DNA of 19,599 bases from JAYZDP01 sp036337765 (GTDB lineage Bacteria > Acidobacteriota > Thermoanaerobaculia > Multivoradales > Multivoraceae): positions 1 through 19,599 of the forward strand of contig JAYZDP010000110.1 of NCBI GenBank assembly GCA_036337765.1, in the 5' to 3' direction. Of this stretch, positions 5,879 to 13,388 are shown piece after piece. The position numbers were made by a program, and so were the translations under genes. Below the pieces are notes generated by a model. That model had not been told where the DNA came from and did not search any database. It saw only the letters and a list, made by a program, of their open reading frames with translations. Within the stretch, counting starts at the first letter, position 1; every line of letters starts with the position of its first letter.

Positions 5879-8800
5879 TCAGGAGCCGCCGGCGGGCGAT
5901 GCGGGACCTGGAGCCCAGCCGGTTCTCGCTCGGCCGGCCGCGGCCCTGCGCTCGGTGCGGGCTGCCTTGCGCCGCTCGACGATCAGATACAACGATGGCA
6001 CGAACAACAGCGTGATGAGGGTCGAGGTCAGAAGCCCTCCGATCACCACCCGCGCCATCGGAACCTGGATCTCGCTGCCCTCGCCCAGACCGATCGCCAG
6101 CGGCATGAGGCCGAGGGCGGTTGTGAGCGTGGTCATGAGAATCGGTCGCAGCCGACGGGCACCGCCCTGCACTAGGGCCTGCATCAGCGATAGGTCCCGC
6201 TCGCGTCGAAGCAGGTTGACGTAGTCGACCAGGACGATGGCGTTGTTGACCACGATGCCGATGAGAACGATCACGCCGAGGATCGAGTTCATGTTCAGTG
6301 TCGTGCCGGTAACCAGCAACGACAGGACCATGCCGATGAAGCTGAAGGGCACCGCGGTCATGATGATCAGGGGGTGCAGGAGCGACTCGAATTGGATCGC
6401 CATGACGGTGAAGACCAGAAAGATCGCCAGCGCCAAGCCCAACAGCAGATCGGCAAAGACCTCGCGCTGTTCTTCGACCTCGCCGCCGAGCCCGGCGCTG
6501 AAGCCCTCGGGTATTTCGAGGTTCTCGAGCCCGGCTCTTACGTCGCGCACTACGTCGGAGAAGGGACGCCCCGAGAAGCCGGCTGTCACCCTGAGGAAAC
6601 GCTCCTGGTCGCGGCGATTGATCGAAGTCGGCCCCGTGCGCTCATCGATCTGCGCCAGTGCTCCAAGCGGGACGACGTCGCCCGACGCGGTCACGACCGG
6701 AAGCTGCGGTAGCTGCTCGACGAGCTCGCGGTTGTCCTGGTGCAGCTGCACGCGGACGTCGTACTCGTTGCCGCCGTCTCGGTAGCGCGTGGCCACGCGA
6801 CCGAGCACGAAGTGCTCCACGGTTTCGGCGACGTCGGTGCCCGACAGGCCGAGCTCGGCCAGGCGCTTGCGATCGAAGGTCAGAGCGCGCTCGAGCTGCC
6901 CGTTGTCGCGGTCGATGCGCGGGTGGGCGACGCCGGGGACGCTCTCGAGAACCTGCAGGATGCGGTTGGCCAACCTGTCGGCGGTCCCGAGGTCGTGGCC
7001 GCGAATCTCGACCGACAGTCGCTCGCTGCCGCCGCGCATCATGCCCATCATCATGTTCGACGACGACGGGTAGATACGGATGTCGGCGCCGGGCACCTGG
7101 CTCGCCGCCTGGCGGAAGGCTCCGATAATGTTGTCGACACCGCGCTGGCGCTCGGTGACCGGCGTGAGCATCACATCCATGGTGCCCTGATTGCCGGATG
7201 CGGGCCGCCAGAAGCCCTCGGGGCCGGCGTTGGTGATCAGGTGCTCCAGCTCGCCGTCTGCCAGCTGATTGCGCAGTCGCAGCTCGAGATCCTGCATGGT
7301 CACCATGGTCGTTTCGACCGGGGTACCGACCTCGAGTTCGACGCTGACTCGCATCCGGCCCTCGTCGGTCTCGGGCATGAGCTCGAAGCCCACGAGCGGT
7401 ATCGCCAGAAACGACAGCACGAACATCGTGACCGAGATTCCCACCACTCTCCACGGGTGGCGCAGGGCGCGCTCGAGCACGCGTCCGTAGGCGCCGTCGA
7501 GCGCGCGCAGCATGTTGCCGGCCTTTTCGAGCACGCCACCAAAGGCCTCATGGCGAAAACGTTGACCCTCGCCCGGCTCGGGCAGCCACTTGGCCGCAGC
7601 CGCCGGAATCAGGGTTAGAGCCACGGCGAGCGAGCAGATCAGAGCGAAGCTCACGACCACCGCCATCTCCTTGAAGAAGATGCCGGCCATGCCCTGGATG
7701 AAGACCACAGGTACGAAGACCGCGATGGTCGTCAACGTGCCGGCGAGGATCGCCAGGCTGACCTCGCGACTGCCCTCGATCGCCGAGTCGAGCGCCCCAT
7801 GTCCCTCGTGGCGCTTGCGGTAGATATTCTCGAGCACGACGATGGCACTGTCGACCAGCATCCCGATACCGAGCGCGATGCCGCCGAGCGAGATCACGTT
7901 GAGCGTGAAGCCGTTGAAGTACATCAGCGCGACGGTCGCCAGCACGGAGATTGGGATGGCGGTCGCAACAATCAGGGTGGCGCGGCCGTCGCGCAGGAAG
8001 ACGATCAGTACGAAGACGGCCAGCACTGCGCCGAACAGAGCGCCGCGCTGCACGTTCGAGACCGAACTGCGGATGAACTCAGAGCTGTCCATCAGAATCG
8101 TTACTTGCAATCGGCCTTCGTAGTCGCGGTTGATATTGGCGATCTCGGCGCGCAGCCGCTCGGCGACCTCCACCGTGTTGGCGCCAGACTGCTTCTGCAC
8201 GTACAGGCGCATGCCTGCAGCACCGTCGATCGACAAGTCGTTCTTGATGTCCTGAAACGTGTCCTCTACCGTCCCTAGGTCGTGGACGAAGATCGGCCGG
8301 CCGTCGCGAGTGGTCACCACGGTGTCGGCGATCTGGCGCACGTCGGTGAACTCTCCGACGCTGCGAATCAGGACCTCCTTGCCGGTCTCCATCATGTCGC
8401 CGGCGGACACGTTGCGGTTCTCACGCCCAAGTACCTGGGTGACCTGCCGCGGAGTGATGCCCAGGGCCGCGAGGCGATGCTCGTCGAGCCGCACCTGAAT
8501 CTCGCGAACACGCCCGCCGCGCGTATCGACGGACGCGATGCCTTGAATCCTTTCCAGGCGCCGGCTGAGAACCTCGTCGGCGAGGTAGCGCAGTCGACGA
8601 GCGTCGCCGCCTCCGGACAGGCCGAGGAAGGCGACCGGCATGTCCGATAGGTTGAACTTGAACAGCGTCGGCGGCTGCGCATCGGGCGGCAGCATCTCGC
8701 GCACCCGATCGAGCTTTTCGCGGATGTCGTTGATCGCTTCGTCGAGGTCGCGGCCCCAGTCGAACATGATCGAGACCTGGCTTATACCCTCCGACGAGGT

Positions 8801-9046
8801 GGCGTCGAGTTGGTCGACGCCTTCGATGGTCGACATCGCCTGCTCGATCGGCCGGGTGATGAGGCTCTCCATCTCTTCGGGCGCCACGCCCTCGTAGGTG
8901 GTGCTGATGGACACGCGCGGCATGTCGACCTCTGGCATGAAGTCGACGGCGAGCTGTCGCGAGGCGACGACTCCGAGCATGACGACGCAGAAAAAGAGCA
9001 TCGCCGTACCGACCGGACGCCGCGCCGCGACCGAAGACAGGCTCAC
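5879..9046 (-). CDS. RND efflux transporter permease (AcrB/SwrC-like)
   Basis: A complete 1055-residue inner-membrane proton-driven pump. It has the RND layout: TM1 near 12-30, a first periplasmic loop (about 35-335), TM2-6 (about 335-485), TM7 near 533-552, a second loop to about 860, and TM8-12 (about 865-1022), then a basic Pro/Gly-rich tail. TM4 reads GMLVDSAIVVLENIYRKR, with one acidic residue (Asp399) where AcrB has two, as in SwrC-like members. TM10 reads GIVVNNAIVLVDYVN. A Met cluster sits at 665-670 in the second loop. The GTG start overlaps the adaptor stop by four bases (GTGA), so adaptor and permease are coupled. Drug, lipid or metabolite substrates are possible; a heavy-metal pump is less likely. 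No outer-membrane channel gene is next to it. Confidence 0.93.
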   Translation of the reverse strand: MSLSSVAARRPVGTAMLFFCVVMLGVVASRQLAVDFMPEVDMPRVSISTTYEGVAPEEMESLITRPIEQAMSTIEGVDQLDATSSEGISQVSIMFDWGRDLDEAINDIREKLDRVREMLPPDAQPPTLFKFNLSDMPVAFLGLSGGGDARRLRYLADEVLSRRLERIQGIASVDTRGGRVREIQVRLDEHRLAALGITPRQVTQVLGRENRNVSAGDMMETGKEVLIRSVGEFTDVRQIADTVVTTRDGRPIFVHDLGTVEDTFQDIKNDLSIDGAAGMRLYVQKQSGANTVEVAERLRAEIANINRDYEGRLQVTILMDSSEFIRSSVSNVQRGALFGAVLAVFVLIVFLRDGRATLIVATAIPISVLATVALMYFNGFTLNVISLGGIALGIGMLVDSAIVVLENIYRKRHEGHGALDSAIEGSREVSLAILAGTLTTIAVFVPVVFIQGMAGIFFKEMAVVVSFALICSLAVALTLIPAAAAKWLPEPGEGQRFRHEAFGGVLEKAGNMLRALDGAYGRVLERALRHPWRVVGISVTMFVLSFLAIPLVGFELMPETDEGRMRVSVELEVGTPVETTMVTMQDLELRLRNQLADGELEHLITNAGPEGFWRPASGNQGTMDVMLTPVTERQRGVDNIIGAFRQAASQVPGADIRIYPSSSNMMMGMMRGGSERLSVEIRGHDLGTADRLANRILQVLESVPGVAHPRIDRDNGQLERALTFDRKRLAELGLSGTDVAETVEHFVLGRVATRYRDGGNEYDVRVQLHQDNRELVEQLPQLPVVTASGDVVPLGALAQIDERTGPTSINRRDQERFLRVTAGFSGRPFSDVVRDVRAGLENLEIPEGFSAGLGGEVEEQREVFADLLLGLALAIFLVFTVMAIQFESLLHPLIIMTAVPFSFIGMVLSLLVTGTTLNMNSILGVIVLIGIVVNNAIVLVDYVNLLRRERDLSLMQALVQGGARRLRPILMTTLTTALGLMPLAIGLGEGSEIQVPMARVVIGGLLTSTLITLLFVPSLYLIVERRKAARTERRAAAGRARTGWAPGPASPAGGS

Positions 9047-10323
9047 GAGGTGCTTTCCTGCATGTTCTGTTGCGGGGCTGCGCTCCCGACCACGTTGATG
9101 CGACCGCCGTTTTCGAGCTCGGTATGGCCAAGGGTCAGCACCAGGTCACCGCTCTCTATCGGGGCCTCGATCGCGGCGAGATTGCCGGAACGGCCCTCGA
9201 CAACGACGGGCACCCAGGCGGCCGTGTCGTCGCGTACGACGAACACACCCTCGTGGCGTGTGCCGTCCATCGCCACCCGTTCGAGGATCGCGGAGCCAGG
9301 GACGACCAGCGTGTCTTCGATGCTTTGCACTCGCACGACCACTTCAGCGTACATTCCGGGCCGAAGCAGCGCGTCGCTCTCGTTCAGTCCGGCTTCGACG
9401 GTGACGGTGCGGTCATTGCGAGAAACTTCGCCGGATACCCTGAGCACCGTGCCTGCGAACAGGCGAGCGCCGGTTCCCTGGGTCTGCACGGACAGCGTCA
9501 CTCCGGGCCGAACCGCGCCGAGATCGCGCTCCGGTACATGGAACTGGGCCAAGAGCGGGGCCGCCTCGACCAGGCGCAAGATCGGCGTTCCCGGCTGTAC
9601 GAGCACCCCACGGTCGAGATAGCGCGCCGCGACCGTCCCGCCGAAGGGCGCGAGCAGGCGCGCATTCGCGTGCTGCTCCTCGAGCAGGGCCACACGGGCT
9701 CCGGCCTGCTCGACCTGTGCGTGGGAGGCGGCGAGAGTGGCCTGAGCGGTGGCCAGATTGGCGACCACGCGATCGAACTCCTGCTCACTGAGAAGGTTCT
9801 CTTGGTAGAGGCGATCGCTGCGGCGGTGGTCGGCGGCCATGCCGATGAGCTCGGCCTGCGATCGCTTGCGATTGGCGTCGGCGACGCCGAGTTGACCCTT
9901 CGCTTCCATGAGCTGATTGCGCAGATCGACGTCGTCGATCACCGCCACCACCTGCCCCTGGGCGACGACGTCGCCGATGCGCACCGGCACCTCGGCGAGA
10001 ATGCCAGAGACCTGCGGCGAGAGGTCGGAGACCTCGCCGATCAACTCTCCCGGGTACGACGACTGGATGGCGAGTGACGCCCGCGCTACGAGCTCGGCGC
10101 GCACCGCGACGGCAGGAAGAGTGAATTCTTCACCTGGCCTACCGCGGCCACCGACGAAACGCGACCCGACCCCGCCTGCAATCACGAGCAGGACGCCAAT
10201 AACCGCCAGTCGCACCCAGATCCGTGGGCGTCCAGGAGGCGGCGCGGGAACCGCGGCCGCCGCCGGCGTCTGTGGCATTGGCGGCCCGCCGCTGTTGGTG
10301 GGTCGTTTGGCGGGTTCGCTCAC
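9043..10323 (-). CDS. RND pump periplasmic adaptor (membrane fusion protein)
   Basis: A 426-residue adaptor that would link the downstream permease to an outer-membrane channel. A Pro/Ala-rich cytoplasmic N terminus (1-34) precedes one membrane anchor (about 36-54), so it is held by a transmembrane helix rather than a lipid. Next come the first half of the lipoyl domain (about 95-132, SPQVSGILAEVPVRIGDVV), an alpha-helical hairpin (about 132-220), the second lipoyl half (ARLLAPFGGTVAARYLDRG), a beta-barrel (about 250-335, with LRPGMYAEV), and a membrane-proximal C-terminal domain. This order is standard for the HlyD/AcrA family. The start is GTG at 10323 with no clear ribosome site; the gene is divergent from the AMIN lipoprotein. 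Its stop overlaps the permease start. Confidence 0.92.
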   Translation of the reverse strand: MSEPAKRPTNSGGPPMPQTPAAAAVPAPPPGRPRIWVRLAVIGVLLVIAGGVGSRFVGGRGRPGEEFTLPAVAVRAELVARASLAIQSSYPGELIGEVSDLSPQVSGILAEVPVRIGDVVAQGQVVAVIDDVDLRNQLMEAKGQLGVADANRKRSQAELIGMAADHRRSDRLYQENLLSEQEFDRVVANLATAQATLAASHAQVEQAGARVALLEEQHANARLLAPFGGTVAARYLDRGVLVQPGTPILRLVEAAPLLAQFHVPERDLGAVRPGVTLSVQTQGTGARLFAGTVLRVSGEVSRNDRTVTVEAGLNESDALLRPGMYAEVVVRVQSIEDTLVVPGSAILERVAMDGTRHEGVFVVRDDTAAWVPVVVEGRSGNLAAIEAPIESGDLVLTLGHTELENGGRINVVGSAAPQQNMQESTS

Positions 10324-10388
10324 GAGTCAAAGACGACGTCGGGGTCCGGGTTGTTCCGAACTCGTCGACAATTTTGGCTTCGGGTAGA
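10324..10388. promoter_or_regulatory. Divergent control region, pump / AMIN lipoprotein
   Basis: This 65-base gap must hold the promoters for both divergent units, unless they reach into the coding ends. On the plus strand TCGACA at 10365-10370 and TAGAAT at 10385-10390 resemble -35 and -10 boxes, but the 14-base spacer is short and the -10 overlaps the first ATG; this would favour the second ATG at 10407. Two small palindromes, GTTC-C-GAAC at 10353-10361 and GTCGAC at 10364-10369, lie inside a weak dyad (10351-10371) and could be part of an operator. No regulator gene lies next to it. Confidence 0.35.
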
Positions 10389-12065
10389 ATGCCTCGTACC
10401 GTGTCGATGCGAGGATTCTCAACGGCTGGGAGCCACGTGCGGAGGGGCCGTGGTCTTTTCTGTGCGTTCGTCGCGCTCGTGAGCTTGAGCCTGCTCCTGT
10501 CGGGTTGTTCGGTCATTCGGCCGGCGCACGGCTGGCAGCCGAACGAGCCACGCGTGAAGGCGAAGCCGAAGCGCCCCGAACCGGTACGGCGCACAGCGGC
10601 GACCGAGCGGCCGGCTCGCCCGATCAGCGCACCGGCGCCGTATTGGACGGCCGAAGAGGCCGATGCCGAAGCGGCTAGCGCGCCGGCGCAGCGCCGTAGC
10701 TCCGATGTCGAGATCGAAGAGACACCGCTTCCCGAGCTGACACAACCCCGAGCTGCAGCGGTCGCCGAGGTGACCCCGCCCGCGAAGCCCGTCGCTGTGC
10801 CCGAGCCGGCACCCGCTATGCCCGAGCCGGCCCCTGCTCCCGCGCCTGCCGTCGTCGTCGATGCGGCGCCGCCACCGGCACTCGCTGTGGAGGCAGTCGC
10901 AGCGGATGCGGTCGTGCCCGCGGCTGCCGCCGCTCTCTACGCAGCGCCCCTCGATGTCCCCTACGGGCAGGAGCAGGCGCTCGAATCTCCGGGCCTCCGG
11001 AACGAGGCGGCGTTGTGGCTGAAGGAGGTCGAGATCGGGCCGTCGCGCGACGGCGCCACCGCGGTCCGCCTGGTCGGCGAGGGCGAGTTTCTCTTCAAGG
11101 TTTTTCGTCTCGATCGTCCAGAGAGGCTGGTCGTGGATCTCCCGCAGGTCATCAATCTGGTCTCGAGACCCGTCTTGGACGGCAGCGGCCTGGTGTCCGT
11201 CGCTCGGTCGTCGCAGCTGCGTATCGAGCCAGTGCCAGTCTCCCGAGTGTCACTCGAGCTGGCCGCGGCAGCCGAGGTCTCGCTGGCTAGCGATCCCGAG
11301 GGGCTGAGCCTCTTTCTCGGGGAGCCCGGCGACTACGCCGCCGCGTACCCGCCTCCGCCAGTGGTAGCCGATGCCGCTGCGCCCGCCGAGTCGATGCCGG
11401 AGGTGGCACCCGAGGCCGATCCGCCGGAGACAGTATTGCCGCAGTTGGCCGAAGCCGACCTGGACCTGCCTGAGCTACGAGGCCTCGATCCCGCTGCCAA
11501 TGCGGATCTGCCCGCTTTGGCTGACTTCCCGATCGATGCCGAGTACGACCCCGACCTGCCGCTGCCAACTGACTTGCCCGAGGTGACGTTTCGCACCGAC
11601 GTTCTCGCCGACATCGTCCCCGATGTCTCGCGACTGCCCGAAACCGCTCCAGAGATGCCGCTTCCGGCCGGTCCTTCTGCCATCGGCTACGGCATGCGCG
11701 GTGCGCTGTGGGGCCCCGAGCCCGCCGGCGATCAGTCTACGCGGCTCCTGAGCGTCGAAGTGGGGGACGGCCTCGGCGTCGAGCTCAAAGTGCGTGGCGA
11801 CGGTGAGTTCTCGTGGGTCGCGTTCCGGCTCGAGGAGCCCCATCGCATGGTGGTCGATCTGTTCGGTGTTCGTCACGCCGCGAGCTTGGCAAACCAGCAG
11901 ATCGGCCGCGGCGGCGTAGTCGCCTACCGTAGCTCCCAGTTCAAGCGCCAGCCCGAGGCGGTGTCGCGGATCGTTGTCGACCTCGAGGATCGCCTCGATG
12001 TCGAGGTGCACGGCGGCAACACCGGCCTGTCGTTGCGCTTCTCGGGCTCGATCGCCGCCGAGTAG
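10389..12065 (+). CDS. Lipoprotein with two AMIN domains
   Basis: A 558-residue predicted lipoprotein with no enzymatic domain. The signal peptide ends in the lipobox LLSGC (Cys40). A basic stretch and a long Pro/Ala/Glu linker (about 60-190, with repeated PEPAPA units) lead to a first AMIN domain (about 209-311; FRLDRPERLVVDLP). An acidic Asp-Leu-Pro-rich linker (about 320-430) follows, then a second AMIN domain (about 451-553; FRLEEPHRMVVDLFGV). AMIN domains bind peptidoglycan or the envelope in AmiC amidases and PilQ secretins. Here neither an amidase nor a secretin domain follows, so a cell-wall-binding or scaffold role is inference. ATG 10389 is used; ATG 10407 also fits. Frame openness back to 10224 is only overlap with the adaptor gene. 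Transcribed away from the RND operon. Confidence 0.82.
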   Translation: MPRTVSMRGFSTAGSHVRRGRGLFCAFVALVSLSLLLSGCSVIRPAHGWQPNEPRVKAKPKRPEPVRRTAATERPARPISAPAPYWTAEEADAEAASAPAQRRSSDVEIEETPLPELTQPRAAAVAEVTPPAKPVAVPEPAPAMPEPAPAPAPAVVVDAAPPPALAVEAVAADAVVPAAAAALYAAPLDVPYGQEQALESPGLRNEAALWLKEVEIGPSRDGATAVRLVGEGEFLFKVFRLDRPERLVVDLPQVINLVSRPVLDGSGLVSVARSSQLRIEPVPVSRVSLELAAAAEVSLASDPEGLSLFLGEPGDYAAAYPPPPVVADAAAPAESMPEVAPEADPPETVLPQLAEADLDLPELRGLDPAANADLPALADFPIDAEYDPDLPLPTDLPEVTFRTDVLADIVPDVSRLPETAPEMPLPAGPSAIGYGMRGALWGPEPAGDQSTRLLSVEVGDGLGVELKVRGDGEFSWVAFRLEEPHRMVVDLFGVRHAASLANQQIGRGGVVAYRSSQFKRQPEAVSRIVVDLEDRLDVEVHGGNTGLSLRFSGSIAAE

Positions 12066-12074
12066 CGCGGCCAG

Positions 12075-12092
12075 GGTCGGCGTCAGCCGACC
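12075..12092. terminator. Perfect 7-bp hairpin between convergent genes
   Basis: GGTCGGC at 12075-12081 and GCCGACC at 12086-12092 form a perfect seven-pair stem with a four-base loop, in the 17-base gap between the AMIN gene stop and the convergent oxidase stop; the loop holds part of the oxidase stop codon. The placement suits a bidirectional terminator. There is no T-tract on either side, so it would be an atypical intrinsic terminator or only an RNA-stabilising stem. Confidence 0.45.
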
Positions 12093-13369
12093 ATCAGCTC
12101 ACGGCAGTAGGGAGTGAGAAAGCGGCCCTTGGGGTCCATCTCCTGGCGAAGCTCGACGAAGTCGTTGAAACGCGGATAGAGGTCGCGCAGCTCGCGGGCC
12201 GTGAGGCTGTGCATCTTTCCCCAGTGCGGTCGACCGTTGTGGTTGCGGAATATCGCCTCCACGTCGTCGAAGAAGGGCCGATGATCGAGCTCGTTGGCCT
12301 GATGGGCGGAGATGGTGACGGTCGCGCGGCCGTAGGCCGGGCTCAGCCACATGTCGTCCGCGGCGACGGTGCGGTATTCGAGCGGCCATGTAATGGCCGC
12401 GTGTTTGGAGAGCATCAGCTGGCGTAGCTCGGCCAGGCACCCGGGACCGGCCTCGGCGGGCAGCGCGTACTCGATCTCGTTGAAGCGCCGGTTGCGCACT
12501 GAAGGGAAGATGGCACCACTTGAGCCCACCCGCTCGCCGCTCAGACCGTCCGCACCCTGGCGCTCCCAGTCCTCGCTCTCATCGGTCGGATCGAGGCTCT
12601 TCATCAGGCAGGCGTCGCGCCCAGAGACCCAGAAGAACTCGAAGTGGCGGTGGCCGGCGATGTGGCTCTCAAGACCCTCGGCCATCTCGTCGTAGGTCGC
12701 GACCCAGGACTTTTCGTGCAGCATGAATGCGGGGACCAGCTGTAGCTCGATCTCGGTCAGAACGCCTAAAAGGCCCATCGATACGCGCGCCGCCTGAAAT
12801 AGGTCGGCGTTTTCCTCCGGGCCGGCGGAGACCACCTCGCCGGTCGCGTTGACCAGCCGCAGGGACGTCACCAACGACGAGAGGTTGCCGATCTCGCGAC
12901 CGGTGCCGTGCGTTGCCGTGGAGATCGCCCCGGCTAACGACTGGCGATCGATATCGGGCAGGGTCGACATGGCGAGACCCGCCTCGTGGATCGGCGCGTC
13001 GATCGCCGATAGCTTGGTGCCGGCGAGAACGGTTGCTCGTCGGCCTTCGTTGTCGATGTGCTGGACCCCGGCGAGTCGCGTCGGGAGGACGAAGCTGCCA
13101 TCGGTCGCGGTCAACGGCACGAATGAGTGGCCTGTGCCCGCGACGCGCAGCGGATCGCCATGCGCCTCACTCGCACGCACCGCAGCGACGACGTCGTCGA
13201 CTGTCACCGGTCGCTCGACGACCCGCGGGTGCCACTCGACCGAGCGCGACCAGTTCGCCCAGGCTTCCGGCTGCTGCTGCGCCCGGGCGGACCGAGACGA
13301 TCCGAAGAAGGGGGCCAACGCTGCAACCGCGCCGACAAGCCACTCGCGCCGATTGAGATCGAAGGGCAT
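12083..13369 (-). CDS. Tat-exported FAD oxidase, aldonolactone oxidase family
   Basis: A 428-residue flavoprotein with a PCMH-type FAD domain followed by an ALO domain (D-arabinono-1,4-lactone oxidase / L-gulonolactone oxidase family). The N terminus NRREWLVGAVAALAPFF and a later SARAQ give a twin-arginine signal, consistent with export after cofactor binding. The FAD loop GTGHSFVPL carries His81, the position to which FAD is covalently bound in this family. Later marks are AGAISTATHGTG, GLLGVLTEIELQLVP and, near the end, HWGKMH (382-387) followed by MDPKGRFLTPY. Substrate is probably a sugar lactone or polyol (alditol oxidases are relatives), releasing hydrogen peroxide if oxygen is the acceptor. 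The ATG at 13369 lies 19 bases after the acyl-CoA dehydrogenase stop, so the two form an operon. Frame openness to 13678 has no homology. Confidence 0.88.
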   Translation of the reverse strand: MPFDLNRREWLVGAVAALAPFFGSSRSARAQQQPEAWANWSRSVEWHPRVVERPVTVDDVVAAVRASEAHGDPLRVAGTGHSFVPLTATDGSFVLPTRLAGVQHIDNEGRRATVLAGTKLSAIDAPIHEAGLAMSTLPDIDRQSLAGAISTATHGTGREIGNLSSLVTSLRLVNATGEVVSAGPEENADLFQAARVSMGLLGVLTEIELQLVPAFMLHEKSWVATYDEMAEGLESHIAGHRHFEFFWVSGRDACLMKSLDPTDESEDWERQGADGLSGERVGSSGAIFPSVRNRRFNEIEYALPAEAGPGCLAELRQLMLSKHAAITWPLEYRTVAADDMWLSPAYGRATVTISAHQANELDHRPFFDDVEAIFRNHNGRPHWGKMHSLTARELRDLYPRFNDFVELRQEMDPKGRFLTPYCRELMVG

Positions 13370-13388
13370 CTGGTTCTGGCTCCAGGCG

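Noticed and set aside
6740..7618. A 292-codon plus-strand open frame opposite the RND permease
   Set aside because: Antisense to a complete permease; composition (His/Ala/Gly/Asp-rich) is typical of reading the opposite strand of G+C-rich coding DNA.
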